A DNA stretch of 64,000 bases, from assembly GCA_903825465.1 (NCBI GenBank), contig CAIKAR010000053.1, positions 27,951-91,950 of the forward strand, written 5' to 3'. Position numbers and translations under genes: made by a program. Shown piece after piece: positions 18,581 through 27,601 of this stretch. This DNA is from an uncultured Hyphomicrobiales bacterium (GTDB lineage Bacteria > Pseudomonadota > Alphaproteobacteria > Rhizobiales > Beijerinckiaceae). How positions within the stretch are numbered: position 1 is the first letter of the stretch; each line of letters starts with the position of its first letter. The notes beneath the pieces were generated by a model, which did no database searches, was not told the origin of the DNA, and worked only from the letters and a program-made list of their open reading frames with translations.

Positions 18581-19107
18581 TCCGTCAGCACGAGCGCCCA
18601 GAAAACCTTGTATTTGCTGCCCGGAACATAGGCGGTCGCGATGCCCATGCGGCGCGCTTTCGGCGCCAGCATGTTGGCGTTGTGGGGCTTTGAATCGCGC
18701 CAGCCCGAAAACGCCTCGGCCAGCGTGTGATATCCCGCCGAAACATTCTCGACCGCCATGGCGCGCGTGGCGTGGACGGCGGCGAGGCGCTTCGTCAGCG
18801 GTTCCAGTTTTTTCTGGTTGATGTCGTTGGCGCGCGCCATGGCGTCGACCGCCGCGCGCGCCTCCTCCTGCAACGCGGGATCGACGGCGACCGTCGGCAG
18901 GCCGTTGTTCCGCCGGTAAACCGAAATCATGTCGCGCGCGGCGATGGGATCGACGCTCGCGTTGGTCGAATCGAGCGACTGGTAGAAGGTGGGCGCTCCG
19001 GTGGCCGTCGGCGGCGCGGCCGATGGCGCTTCGGCGCAGCCGCCCAGCGAAAACCCGAGCGCGGCGAAAAGGGAGAGGCAGGTCATGTCGTTGGGCAACA
19101 TCGCCAT
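18577..19107 (-). CDS. CAP/SCP-domain lipoprotein
   Basis: 176 residues. The signal peptide ends in a lipobox (LGFSLGGC, Cys at about residue 24), giving a lipid-anchored periplasmic protein. The CAP fold is marked by AARDMISVYRRNNGLPTVAV, ENVSAGYHTLAEAFSGWRDS and HNANMLAPKARRMGIAT. Bacterial CAP proteins are poorly understood; roles in cell-envelope integrity are suspected. The start could also be an internal ATG at 19086. Single gene facing the GATase. Confidence 0.88.
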   Translation of the reverse strand: MAMLPNDMTCLSLFAALGFSLGGCAEAPSAAPPTATGAPTFYQSLDSTNASVDPIAARDMISVYRRNNGLPTVAVDPALQEEARAAVDAMARANDINQKKLEPLTKRLAAVHATRAMAVENVSAGYHTLAEAFSGWRDSKPHNANMLAPKARRMGIATAYVPGSKYKVFWALVLTD

Positions 19108-19215
19108 TCTGGGTTAACCGCGTGTGAACAGGCTGATTCCAGACGCTAGGGATCGCGCGCGTTCAGTTCTAATATACAGCGATTCGGCGCGCGCCGCGCG
19201 CCCGGAGACTATCGC

Positions 19216-19860
19216 ATGCTCGCCTGGTTTCAGGCCTTGATGCCGAAAGAGGACCGGTTTTTCGACTTGTTTGAAAAACACGCGGCGAAGCTCGTCGCGG
19301 GCTCGCGCGAGTTGCGGTCGGCGCTGGATGGCGGGGCGGGGCTCGCCGGGCATTGCGCGCGGGTCTCCGCGCTTGAGGACGACGCCGACGCCATCGCGCG
19401 CGACGTGCTGCTGGCGGTGCGCCGCACCTTCATCACGCCGTTCGACCGTGGCGACATCCAAAGCCTGATATCGGCGATGGACGACGCGATCGATCAAATG
19501 CGAAAGACCACGAAAGCCATCGGCTTGTTCGAGGTGGCCGAATTCGATCCGCTGATGCGGGAGATGGGCGACATTATCGTCAAGGCGGCCGCGTTGACGG
19601 TCGATCTTGTTGGCGCGCTGCGCCAGATGCGCCGCGACGCCGCGAAAATCACGGCGATGGTCGAGCAGATGACGGGCCTCGAGGACCAGTCGGACCAGCT
19701 TCACGACCAGGGCATCAAGGCCCTCTACGCGGCGAACCGCGGATCCAACGCCATGGCCTTTATCGTCGGCACGGAAATCTACGGCCACCTGGAAAGCGTC
19801 GTCGACCGCTTCGAGGACGTGGCCAAGCTGATCAGCGGCATCCTGATCGAGCACATCTGA
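19216..19860 (+). CDS. DUF47/PhoU-like phosphate transport accessory protein
   Basis: 214 residues, helical, with family motifs LMPKEDRFFDLFEKHA at the N terminus, TPFDRGDIQSLISAMDDAID in the middle and DRFEDVAKLISGILIEH at the end. DUF47 proteins pair with Pit transporters and are thought to regulate them. GGAG lies 8 bases before the start, and the pit gene follows after 19 bp, so they form an operon. Confidence 0.93.
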   Translation: MLAWFQALMPKEDRFFDLFEKHAAKLVAGSRELRSALDGGAGLAGHCARVSALEDDADAIARDVLLAVRRTFITPFDRGDIQSLISAMDDAIDQMRKTTKAIGLFEVAEFDPLMREMGDIIVKAAALTVDLVGALRQMRRDAAKITAMVEQMTGLEDQSDQLHDQGIKALYAANRGSNAMAFIVGTEIYGHLESVVDRFEDVAKLISGILIEHI

Positions 19861-19879
19861 TGACGGGGAGCCCCGGCCG

Positions 19880-20881
19880 TTGACGGTTGTTTCTCCATAC
19901 ACGCTCTACGCGTTGATCGCGGTGGCGCTGCTGTTCGACTTGCTCAATGGATTGCACGACGCGGCCAACTCCATCGCCACGATCGTCTCCACGCGCGTGC
20001 TCGCGCCGAAATGGGCGGTCGCGTGGGCCGCGTTTTTCAATTTCATCGCGTTCCTCGTCTTTGGCTTGAGCGTCGCGCAAACCGTCGGGTCGGGCATTGT
20101 CGATCCGGGCATCGTCGATCCCGCCGTCATCTTCGGCGCGCTGATGGGCGCGATCGTCTGGAACATCCTGACCTGGTGGCTCGGCATTCCTTCGTCTAGC
20201 TCGCACGCATTGATCGGCGGCCTTGTCGGCGCGGGCGCCGCGAAGGCGGGCTTTTCCGCGGTGGTGTGGGGCGGCCTGTGGAAAACAGCGGGCGGCGTGG
20301 TCTTTTCCCCCTTCCTGGGCTTCGCGCTCGCGCTCTTTTTGTCGCTTGCCGTCGCGTGGGTTTTTCTGCGCTGGACTCCGCTGGCGGTCGATGGCGTGTT
20401 CCGCCACCTGCAATTCGCGTCGGCCTCGCTCTATTCGCTGGGGCACGGCGGCAACGACGCGCAGAAGACCATGGGGATCATTGCCGTCCTGCTCTATTCG
20501 CAAGGCCGGATGGAGGGCGGTTTTCATGTGCCGTTCTGGGTGGTGCTGGCGTGCCAGGCGGCGATGGGGCTGGGCACGCTGCTGGGAGGCTGGCGCATCG
20601 TTCACACCATGGGCTCCAAGATCACGCGCTTGACGCCGCAGCAGGGATTCTGCGCCGAAACGAGCGGCGCGATAACTTTGTTTCTGGCCACTTATATCGG
20701 CGTGCCGGTGTCGACCACGCACACGATCACGGGCGCGATCGTGGGCGTCGGGTCGGCGCGCCGCGTCTCGGCCGTGCGCTGGAACATCGCCAAGGACATC
20801 GTGATCGCCTGGGTTCTCACGATGCCGGCGGCGGCGCTGATTGGCGCGGCCGTGTTCGCGCTGACGAAAACGCTGGGTTGA
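19880..20881 (+). CDS. pit: Low-affinity inorganic phosphate transporter (Pit)
   Basis: 333 residues from a TTG start preceded by GGGGAG. About ten transmembrane helices; both PiT signatures are present: GLHDAANSIATIVSTR near the N terminus and SLGHGGNDAQKTMGI in the second half, as well as GVPVSTTHTITGAIVGVG. It imports metal-phosphate complexes with protons across the inner membrane. It is paired with the DUF47 gene upstream and followed after 4 bp by a Nudix hydrolase, likely one transcript. Confidence 0.95.
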   Translation: MTVVSPYTLYALIAVALLFDLLNGLHDAANSIATIVSTRVLAPKWAVAWAAFFNFIAFLVFGLSVAQTVGSGIVDPGIVDPAVIFGALMGAIVWNILTWWLGIPSSSSHALIGGLVGAGAAKAGFSAVVWGGLWKTAGGVVFSPFLGFALALFLSLAVAWVFLRWTPLAVDGVFRHLQFASASLYSLGHGGNDAQKTMGIIAVLLYSQGRMEGGFHVPFWVVLACQAAMGLGTLLGGWRIVHTMGSKITRLTPQQGFCAETSGAITLFLATYIGVPVSTTHTITGAIVGVGSARRVSAVRWNIAKDIVIAWVLTMPAAALIGAAVFALTKTLG

Positions 20882-20885
20882 GCCG

Positions 20886-21329
20886 ATGAAAACACATTCT
20901 CCGGCGCGGGCCGTCGAACCCAGGGCGCAATACGCCGCGCTTCCGTGGCGGCGTTCGAAAGCGCTTGAGATCATGCTTGTCTCGTCGCGCGAATCGCGGC
21001 GCTGGGTGCTGCCCAAGGGCTGGCCGATGAAAGGCCGCGCGCCTTGCGACGCCGCCGCGCGCGAGGCGCTGGAAGAGGCTGGAATCAAAGGCAAGGTCGG
21101 CAAGTCGCCGCTGGGCGCCTATCACTACGTCAAGCGGCGCAAGAACGGCTCAAACCTTCAATGCGAGGTCACGGTTTTTCCGCTCGAAGTGTCCGAAGAA
21201 CGTAAGAACTGGCTCGAAAAGCGCGAACGCGTCCGGCGCTGGTTCAACGTCTCCGAGGCCGCCGACGCCGTCGAGGAAGCGGAATTGCGCGACATCATCC
21301 TCGGCTTTGGCGCGACCGCGTCCGGCTGA
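20886..21329 (+). CDS. Nudix hydrolase
   Basis: 147 residues with a Nudix box spanning GRAPCDAAAREALEEAGIKG; the first acidic position of the consensus is Asp instead of Glu. The preceding WVLPKGWPMKG is typical of the diphosphoinositol-polyphosphate/Ap4A-type branch (PF00293). It cleaves a nucleoside diphosphate linked to another moiety. Its place 4 bp after pit suggests a phosphate-linked role, but the substrate is not determinable. Confidence 0.9.
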   Translation: MKTHSPARAVEPRAQYAALPWRRSKALEIMLVSSRESRRWVLPKGWPMKGRAPCDAAAREALEEAGIKGKVGKSPLGAYHYVKRRKNGSNLQCEVTVFPLEVSEERKNWLEKRERVRRWFNVSEAADAVEEAELRDIILGFGATASG

Positions 21330-21342
21330 GTTCCGCGAGCGC

Positions 21343-23793
21343 TTATCCGCCGCGAGGGTTCGAGGCTCGCGCGAACGCGTTTTCGACGCGGTCGATGTCG
21401 ACGAGTTCGATCCGCGTCGGCGCGACCGGCGGAGCGGCGTAGGGGGCGATCCCCTTGTCCTTCAGCCGCCGGTAGATTTCGAAGTTCACGTCGCTTTTGA
21501 CGCGCGCCGATTTCTCGATGTCGCCGACGAAATAGACGAGTTCGAGCCGCAGCGCGGTGTCCATGGCGTTGAAGAGGACCATCGGGGCGGGGAATTTCTG
21601 CACGACATCGATTCCCTCAAGGCTCGCGAGCATCGCGGCGCGCGCCGCCGCCGGATCGGTGTCGAGGGAAACCGCCACGGGGTTCTTGACGCGCCCGACG
21701 CGGTCGTTGCGCACCCAGTTCTTGACGACGCCGGAAACGAGGTTCGAATTAGGCACGATCATCATGGCGCGGTCGAAGGTTTCTATCTCGGTCGAGCGGA
21801 CGTTGATGCGCCTGACATAGCCTTGCTCATCGCCCACGACCACCCAGTCTCCGACGCGAATGGCGCGCTCCCACAGCAGGATCAGGCCCGACACGAAATT
21901 GTTGACGATCGACTGCAAGCCGAAGCCGATGCCGACCGACAACGCGCCGGCGACGATCGCGAGCTTCTCGAAACTCAGGCCGAGATAGCCCATCGACAGC
22001 GCGGCGGCGCCAAGCGCGCCCATGTAGCCGACGCTCGTGCGGATGGAATTCCGCAGGCCCGAATCGAGCCGCGTGCGGGGCAGGTATTTTGTTTCGAGCC
22101 AGTTCTGCAGGCCGCGCGCCAAGGCCAGCGTCAGCGCGAAAACCGCCAGCGCCACGAGGATGCTTGACAGCGAGATCGTGACCTCGCCGACCTTGAAGCC
22201 AAACAAGGCCGCGCGGACGCCGCCGAACATGTCGTCGGACTCGACGCCCCAGGGCGCCAAAATCAGCGTGGTCGCGGCGAGCCACGCGGCGACCGTCAAG
22301 GCGCCCGACAAAACGACGGCGATTTGTTCCAGCGAATCCCGCGCGAGGCCGGCGCCGGACATGACCGCGCGCCCGATTCGCGCCTCGGGCTGAATGAAGC
22401 GCGCGATGGCCTGTTCGCCCAGTCCGCGCGCCAACAAGATCGACGCGCCGACAAAAGCGACCCACAACGCCTGATCGACTAAAAACGAGGCGAAGGCGCT
22501 GTAGCCCGCCAACGTCGCGCCGGCGACCAGCGCAACCACCCCCCACGCGGCGGCGCGCAGGGGCCCGCGCCAGTCCGTCGAACCATCCACGATGGGCGGG
22601 AGACAATCGTCGTCGTCCGCGGTGGCCGGTCGCGGCGAGAAATGCCGCAAGGCGAGGCCAGCGACGGCGGCCGCGGCGAGCGACGCGACATCGCGCAGCG
22701 CGATGGTCGACCGCAAACCCGCGCCGATGACATCGAGCCATGCCTCCAAAATCCGGCCAACGGTGACGACGACCGCGAGCCACGCCGCCAACCGGCATAG
22801 CCGCGCGGCCGACGCTTCGGACATCGCCAGCGGGCGCCAGTTGGGCAGGCCAGGGGCGAAAAGGGCGCGCGAAATCGAAAGCGCGAGCGCGACGCGGACG
22901 ACGCCGCCCATCGCGGCAAGGGCCAACGGCTCCATGCGCCGGCCAAACAGATCGAGGCTTTCCAGCAGGAAGTAGACAGCCGCCGCCGCCGCGATCGGCG
23001 TGGCCGCGTCGACGAGCCCGCACCAGGCGGCGGCGGTCGCCCTGCGCAGCGGCGAGGGGTCGTGCGTCGCGGGGTCGCGCGGATTGACCCGGCGGGCAAG
23101 CCGCGTGGCCAGCGCGCAGGCGAGCGCCAGCGCCAGCAGGGCCCCAAGAGAGGCCGTCAAACTGGACCCGTCGAGCTTGGCCGCGATGCTCGACGTCCAG
23201 TCGCCGGCGACAACCCGCGACGCCCGGAGGTCGCGCGGCGCTTCGCTGGCGACCGCGATCCACAAGCGGGGATCCGCGACGCTCGTTGTTCGCTGCACCA
23301 GCGCGCGGGTGAAAATCTCTCGGCGGCGGCTCGTGATCGCGTTGGTGTCCTGTTCGATCTGCGTGGCGACGAGCGCCGCCCGCTTCAGGAGCGCGTCGAT
23401 AGCGTCGTACTGCTTTTGTTGCTGGTCGCGGTCGGCCGCGATGTCGGCGCCTTCCGGCGAGGCGCCCGCGGCGGGTTTGGGCCCGAGCTGCGCGAGGCGC
23501 GTCTTGATCGCGTCGAGCTGTGGCTGAAGAACCGCGATGACGGACTGCGGGTTGTCGGGAAGCGCGTCGATTTGCGACCGAAGATTCGACAGCTCGGCGT
23601 CGGACAGATCCTTGCGCGCCAGCGTTTGCTCAACCTGCGCGAGGATCGCGGCGGCGCTGTCGAGCTTTTGCGACTGCTCGGCGAAGGGCTGCGGCGGGGT
23701 CTGCGCGAAAGCGCCGGGCGCGATGGCGAGACTCAGGACAAACGCGACGGCCGCCAGCGCCGGAAGTTTCTTCAATTCGAGGCTCCAAGCCAT
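21343..23793 (-). CDS. Large MscS-family mechanosensitive channel with DUF3772 domain
   Basis: 816 residues. A signal peptide (cleavage near GAFAQT) is followed by a periplasmic DUF3772 region with coiled-coil character (residues about 30-170), then about ten hydrophobic helices, and finally the MscS core: pore-helix ALSVGIGFGLQSIVNNFVSG, then the beta domain VGDWVVVGDEQGYVRRINVR. It would release solutes at the inner membrane on hypo-osmotic shock. The length is normal for this DUF3772 type, comparable to MscK-like channels. Convergent to the Nudix gene. Confidence 0.92.
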   Translation of the reverse strand: MAWSLELKKLPALAAVAFVLSLAIAPGAFAQTPPQPFAEQSQKLDSAAAILAQVEQTLARKDLSDAELSNLRSQIDALPDNPQSVIAVLQPQLDAIKTRLAQLGPKPAAGASPEGADIAADRDQQQKQYDAIDALLKRAALVATQIEQDTNAITSRRREIFTRALVQRTTSVADPRLWIAVASEAPRDLRASRVVAGDWTSSIAAKLDGSSLTASLGALLALALACALATRLARRVNPRDPATHDPSPLRRATAAAWCGLVDAATPIAAAAAVYFLLESLDLFGRRMEPLALAAMGGVVRVALALSISRALFAPGLPNWRPLAMSEASAARLCRLAAWLAVVVTVGRILEAWLDVIGAGLRSTIALRDVASLAAAAVAGLALRHFSPRPATADDDDCLPPIVDGSTDWRGPLRAAAWGVVALVAGATLAGYSAFASFLVDQALWVAFVGASILLARGLGEQAIARFIQPEARIGRAVMSGAGLARDSLEQIAVVLSGALTVAAWLAATTLILAPWGVESDDMFGGVRAALFGFKVGEVTISLSSILVALAVFALTLALARGLQNWLETKYLPRTRLDSGLRNSIRTSVGYMGALGAAALSMGYLGLSFEKLAIVAGALSVGIGFGLQSIVNNFVSGLILLWERAIRVGDWVVVGDEQGYVRRINVRSTEIETFDRAMMIVPNSNLVSGVVKNWVRNDRVGRVKNPVAVSLDTDPAAARAAMLASLEGIDVVQKFPAPMVLFNAMDTALRLELVYFVGDIEKSARVKSDVNFEIYRRLKDKGIAPYAAPPVAPTRIELVDIDRVENAFARASNPRGG

Positions 23794-23859
23794 TCAGTCC
23801 GCCCGATTCGACCAAACGGAGTTTACTCCCGCGCGCCCCCTTGGGGATATCGCGGTCCT

Positions 23860-24897
23860 TTAGGGATATCGATGGAGCGCGCCTCGGAAATCCTCGACCA
23901 GCCAACCACTGTCCGAAGCCGCGGCCGCATAGGAGGGGCCAATCGGGGATTTTCCATGGCCGCCGGGGATGTCGAGCACATAAGCGGGCTGGCACAGGCC
24001 GGACACGCGCCCCAACAAGCCGCGAACCAGCGCCCGCCCCTCCTCGATGGACACGCGCAGATGCGCCGTGCCCGGCGCGAGATCGGGATGGTGGAGGTAA
24101 TAGGGCTTCACGCGCGCTTCGACGAAGGCGCGCATCAGGGCCGCGAGGGTCTCGACATCGTCGTTCACGCCCTTCAGCAACACGCTTTGACTGACCATGG
24201 GAACGCCGGCGTCGATGAGTTTCGCGCACGCGGCGCGGGCCGCGGGCGTCAATTCGCGCGGGTGATTGGCGTGGAGGGCGACATAGACGGCGCCGTCGAA
24301 GTTTTTGAGCGCGGCGACCGTTTCGCCCGTGACCGCGCCGGGATCGACGACTGGCACGCGCGTGTGGACGCGCATGACTTTCACATGCGGAATTTCACGC
24401 AGCGCGCCGGCGATTTCCGCCAGCCGGCGCGCCGAAAGCGCGAGGGGGTCGCCGCCGGTGAGGATGACCTCCCATATGTTTTTGTCGGCGCGGATGTAGT
24501 CCAGCGCGCGTGTCATCGCTTGCGGCGACAACACGCCCGCGCCATCGGGGCCGACGGTTTCGCGGCGAAAACAAAAGCGGCAGTAAACCGGGCAGACGTG
24601 GAGCGGCTTCAACAACACGCGGTCGGGATAGCGGTGAACGATTCCCTCGACCGGCGAATGGACGGCGTCGCCGATGGGGTCGGCGCGTTCTTCGGGAGCC
24701 GTCAGCAACTCGCGGACGTCGGGCAAAAACTGCCTTGCGATGGGGTCTTCGGGATCGCCGCGGTCGATCAGCGCGGCGATTTCGGGCGTCACCGACACCG
24801 CGTAGCGCGCCGCGACGCGCTCGATATCGGCCACGTCGCCGGTCGCCAGCAATCCCGCCGCGCGCAAGTCCGCGGGCGCGCGCAGCGGCTTGCTCAT
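23860..24897 (-). CDS. epmB: EF-P lysine 2,3-aminomutase-like protein EpmB
   Basis: 345 residues from the ATG at 24897, whose first bases overlap the epmA stop (ATGA). A radical SAM CxxxCxxC motif is visible in HVCPVYCRFCFRRETVG, followed by EVILTGGDPLALS and, later, the PLP-lysine region (ALHANHPREL and VLLKGVNDD). EpmB converts (S)-alpha-lysine to (R)-beta-lysine, which EpmA attaches to elongation factor P. Coupled to epmA and divergent from efp. Confidence 0.93.
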   Translation of the reverse strand: MSKPLRAPADLRAAGLLATGDVADIERVAARYAVSVTPEIAALIDRGDPEDPIARQFLPDVRELLTAPEERADPIGDAVHSPVEGIVHRYPDRVLLKPLHVCPVYCRFCFRRETVGPDGAGVLSPQAMTRALDYIRADKNIWEVILTGGDPLALSARRLAEIAGALREIPHVKVMRVHTRVPVVDPGAVTGETVAALKNFDGAVYVALHANHPRELTPAARAACAKLIDAGVPMVSQSVLLKGVNDDVETLAALMRAFVEARVKPYYLHHPDLAPGTAHLRVSIEEGRALVRGLLGRVSGLCQPAYVLDIPGGHGKSPIGPSYAAAASDSGWLVEDFRGALHRYP

Positions 24898-25955
24898 GAC
24901 GCGGCCACCGGCGTCCACATGACATGCTCGACCGAGGGCGCGCCCGTGGCCAGCATGACCAGACGATCGACGCCGAGCGCGATGCCGCTCGCGGCGGGCA
25001 TGCTGGCCAGCGCGGCGAGGAAATCCTCGTCGAGGGGATAGCGTTCGCCGTGGATCCGCTCGCGCTCGTCCATCTCCGAGACGAAGCGGCGGCGTTGTTC
25101 AACCGGGTCGGTCAACTCGCCGAAGCCATTCGCCAGTTCAACGCCGCAGGCGTAAAGCTCGAAGCGCTCGGACACGCGCGCGTCGTGGGCGCAGCGCCGC
25201 GCCAGCGCCGCCTCGCACGCGGGATATTCGGTCAACGCGGTCATTTTGCCGACGCCGAGACCGGGCTCGACCAGCGACACGAGAATCTTGCTGAAGGCGT
25301 CCGACCAGGTGTCGTCGGCCGATGTCTCGAACCCCGACAGCGCGGCGGCGACGCGCAGCTTGCGCGCGTCGGGCGCGCCGTCGCGGCCCATGGTTTCGAA
25401 GAGGTCGATCTCCGCGCGCCGCCTGAAGGCCTCGCGAACGGTCAGAAGCTCGGGCGGGGCGTGGGGGTCGCATTCGCGCCCGCGCCAGCGCAGCCGCGAG
25501 GCGCCCGCGAGCCGCGCCGCTTCGCCGACGATCCAGCCGCAATCCTCGATCAGGCGGCGATAGTCCTCGCCGACGCGGTACCATTCGAGCATCGTGAACT
25601 CGGGATGGTGCAGCGCACCGCGTTCGCCGTTGCGAAACACGCGGGCGAAGGTGAAAATCCGCTCCTCGCCCGCCGCCAGCAGCTTCTTGCAGGCGAATTC
25701 AGGCGAGGAATGCAGATAAAACGGGCGCTTGCCGCCGTCGGGGCCGGCGAGCTCGGTGGCGAAGCCGGCGATGTGCGCCTCGTTGCCGGGCGACACCTGG
25801 AGAACCGCGGTTTCGACTTCGACGAAATCCCTCACGGCGAATCCGGACCGCCAGGCGTCCATCATGCGGCCGCGCGCCAGCAGCGCCGGGCGGCGGTCGG
25901 CGTGGGTTTGGCGGTCCCAGAAGGGCCGCGCGCCCTGTAAGGAAACTGTTGTCAT
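24894..25955 (-). CDS. epmA: EF-P--(R)-beta-lysine ligase EpmA (PoxA/GenX)
   Basis: 353 residues, a paralogue of the class II lysyl-tRNA synthetase catalytic domain without an anticodon-binding domain. Motif 2 is [20 protein letters not shown] and motif 3 is [14 protein letters not shown] near the C terminus. It attaches beta-lysine to Lys34 of EF-P. It overlaps epmB by 4 bp and is divergent from efp about 115 bp away, so the entire modification system is local. Confidence 0.95.
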   Translation of the reverse strand: MTTVSLQGARPFWDRQTHADRRPALLARGRMMDAWRSGFAVRDFVEVETAVLQVSPGNEAHIAGFATELAGPDGGKRPFYLHSSPEFACKKLLAAGEERIFTFARVFRNGERGALHHPEFTMLEWYRVGEDYRRLIEDCGWIVGEAARLAGASRLRWRGRECDPHAPPELLTVREAFRRRAEIDLFETMGRDGAPDARKLRVAAALSGFETSADDTWSDAFSKILVSLVEPGLGVGKMTALTEYPACEAALARRCAHDARVSERFELYACGVELANGFGELTDPVEQRRRFVSEMDERERIHGERYPLDEDFLAALASMPAASGIALGVDRLVMLATGAPSVEHVMWTPVAAS

Positions 25956-26070
25956 TCGGGCCGGGCTTTGCGATACGGGCGACGGTTCGCGCCCCAGTCA
26001 TTTCCGCGGGCTGCCCGCGACGGCCCTGAATAGAGCCGGCTGGCCCCGCCTTCAACCAGGGAATTCCGCC

Positions 26071-26640
26071 GTGAGAGTCATCGCCAGCTCCATTCGCAAG
26101 GGCAATATCGTCGAGCACGAGGACGGCCAGCTCTACGCGGTGCTGACCGCCGAGAGCTTCCACCCCGGCAAGGGCACGCCGACCACCACCATCGACATGC
26201 GCCGCATCTCGGACGGCGTGAAGACCCAGGTGCGCTACAAGACGACCGAGCAGGTCGAGCGCGCCTTCGTCGAAGACGCCAATTTCAGCTACCTCTATTC
26301 GGACGGCGACGGCAACCACTTCATGAACGAGGCCACCTTCGACCAGGTGCCCGTCGGCGACGACGTGCTCGGCGGTCAGAAAATCTTCCTTCAAGAGGGC
26401 ATGAAGGTCGTGCTTTCCGTGTTCAATGGCGTCGCCGTGGCGATACAGCTTCCGCAGCGGGTCGTGCTCGAGGTCGTCGAGACCGAGCCGGCGATGAAGG
26501 GCCAGACAGCGTCGTCGTCGTTCAAGCCCGCGAAAATGTCGAACGGCGCGCGCGTCATGGTGCCGCCCCATATCCAGACCGGCACCCGCGTCGTTGTGCA
26601 GACCGAAGACGGCAGCTACGTCGAGCGGGCGAAGGACTGA
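26071..26640 (+). CDS. efp: Translation elongation factor P
   Basis: 189 residues from a GTG start with AGGGA upstream. The KOW-like N-terminal domain carries the modified loop [10 protein letters not shown], with Lys at residue 34 exactly as in E. coli EF-P. The C-terminal signature is [20 protein letters not shown]. It relieves ribosome stalling at polyproline. The Lys34 and the neighbouring epmA-epmB indicate beta-lysylation rather than rhamnosylation. Confidence 0.97.
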   Translation: MRVIASSIRKGNIVEHEDGQLYAVLTAESFHPGKGTPTTTIDMRRISDGVKTQVRYKTTEQVERAFVEDANFSYLYSDGDGNHFMNEATFDQVPVGDDVLGGQKIFLQEGMKVVLSVFNGVAVAIQLPQRVVLEVVETEPAMKGQTASSSFKPAKMSNGARVMVPPHIQTGTRVVVQTEDGSYVERAKD

Positions 26641-26663
26641 CCAGCGTCGACAGGGCAAGCGGG

Positions 26664-27077
26664 ATGCGCCGTTGGGTCATCGCCTACGTTTTTTGCGCGG
26701 TCGCGATCTTCGGTTGCGATGCCGTCTGGCTGTCGTGGTCGAGCGGGCATCTCTATCGGCCGTTCGTCGGAAACATGTTGATCGACGGATTTCGCCCGGT
26801 CCCCGCCGCCTTGTTCTACCTTCTGTACGTTCTTGGCGTCGTGACGCTCGCCATCCTCCCCGCGCTTCGCGACAACGCGTGGCGGGACGCGACGCTGAAG
26901 GGCGCCGTTCTGGGACTTGTCGCCTACGGCACCTATGATCTCACCAATCAGGCGACGCTCAAGGAGTGGTCGACCGTCGTCACCGCCGCGGACATGGCGT
27001 GGGGGACTTTCCTGACCGCCGCGGGCGCCACCTGCGGCTATTTCGCGGCGTCCCATCTCGCGCGGCCAAATTTGTAG
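26664..27077 (+). CDS. DUF2177 family membrane protein
   Basis: 137 residues with four hydrophobic helices. Family pattern: VFCAVAIFGCDAVWLSW at the start, YLLYVLGVVTLAI, and GLVAYGTYDLTNQATLKEWS followed by DMAWGTFLTA. Inner membrane, function unknown. DUF2177 genes often accompany the RpoE-ChrR/cyclopropane synthase genes, which fits its place next to that cluster. Its 3' end overlaps the convergent membrane gene by 40 bp. Confidence 0.88.
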   Translation: MRRWVIAYVFCAVAIFGCDAVWLSWSSGHLYRPFVGNMLIDGFRPVPAALFYLLYVLGVVTLAILPALRDNAWRDATLKGAVLGLVAYGTYDLTNQATLKEWSTVVTAADMAWGTFLTAAGATCGYFAASHLARPNL

Positions 27078-27601
27078 AGGATAAAAACGAAGAGGCACGC
27101 GACGCTGAACGCGTTCATGCGGCGGAAGGCGGCGTATTCCATTGACGAAAACGCGCGCAACGGCGCGCCATACTCGCCATGAAGCGTGAAAAACGCGGCG
27201 ATTGGCAACGCCGCTGTCGCGACGGCCCAACGCAATTCGCTTTTGTGAAACGACATCGCGCCAATCAGCGCGCAGGGCGCGAGAAACAATTCCACGCCCG
27301 ACGCCGCCCCGAAAACCTTGGCGCAGAAAACCGTGTTCGCGGCGCCGACGACGGGCAGGAGCGCGCGGCTCGCCAGCGAATGTCGGCGCGCCAACAGCGG
27401 AACCGCGGCGAAAAACGGCGTCGATAAAAACGTCAGGAAGGACGCGTAGCCGTCGTCGCCGACAAGCCACCAGACATACAGCGGATAGAAAGGCTGATTG
27501 CCCAGAATCACCAACGCGACCGCGCTGGAGGCCGCGGCGAGGGGGTCCACGGCCCTCAGCCACTCGCCGGCGCGGGCGAGCGCGCGCGCGATCTTAGCCA
27601 C
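27038..27601 (-). CDS. Uncharacterised membrane protein of the rpoE arm
   Basis: 187 residues from a GTG at 27601 that lies inside the last codons of the methyltransferase gene (8-bp overlap), implying translational coupling. Five or so hydrophobic segments: AAASSAVALVILG, FYPLYVWWLVGDD, the LLPVVGAANTVFCAKVFGAA region, LFLAPCALIGAMSF and FSVACLFVFILYKFG. I do not recognise a named family. Last gene of the run rpoE-chrR-DUF1295-methyltransferase, so probably part of the same stress operon. It overlaps the convergent DUF2177 gene tail by 40 bp. Confidence 0.6.
   Translation of the reverse strand: MAKIARALARAGEWLRAVDPLAAASSAVALVILGNQPFYPLYVWWLVGDDGYASFLTFLSTPFFAAVPLLARRHSLASRALLPVVGAANTVFCAKVFGAASGVELFLAPCALIGAMSFHKSELRWAVATAALPIAAFFTLHGEYGAPLRAFSSMEYAAFRRMNAFSVACLFVFILYKFGRARWDAAK

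Noticed and set aside
23062..25041. Long plus-strand frame across the MscS and epmB genes
   Set aside because: Spans two well-supported minus-strand genes and a gene boundary; no ribosome site or domain.
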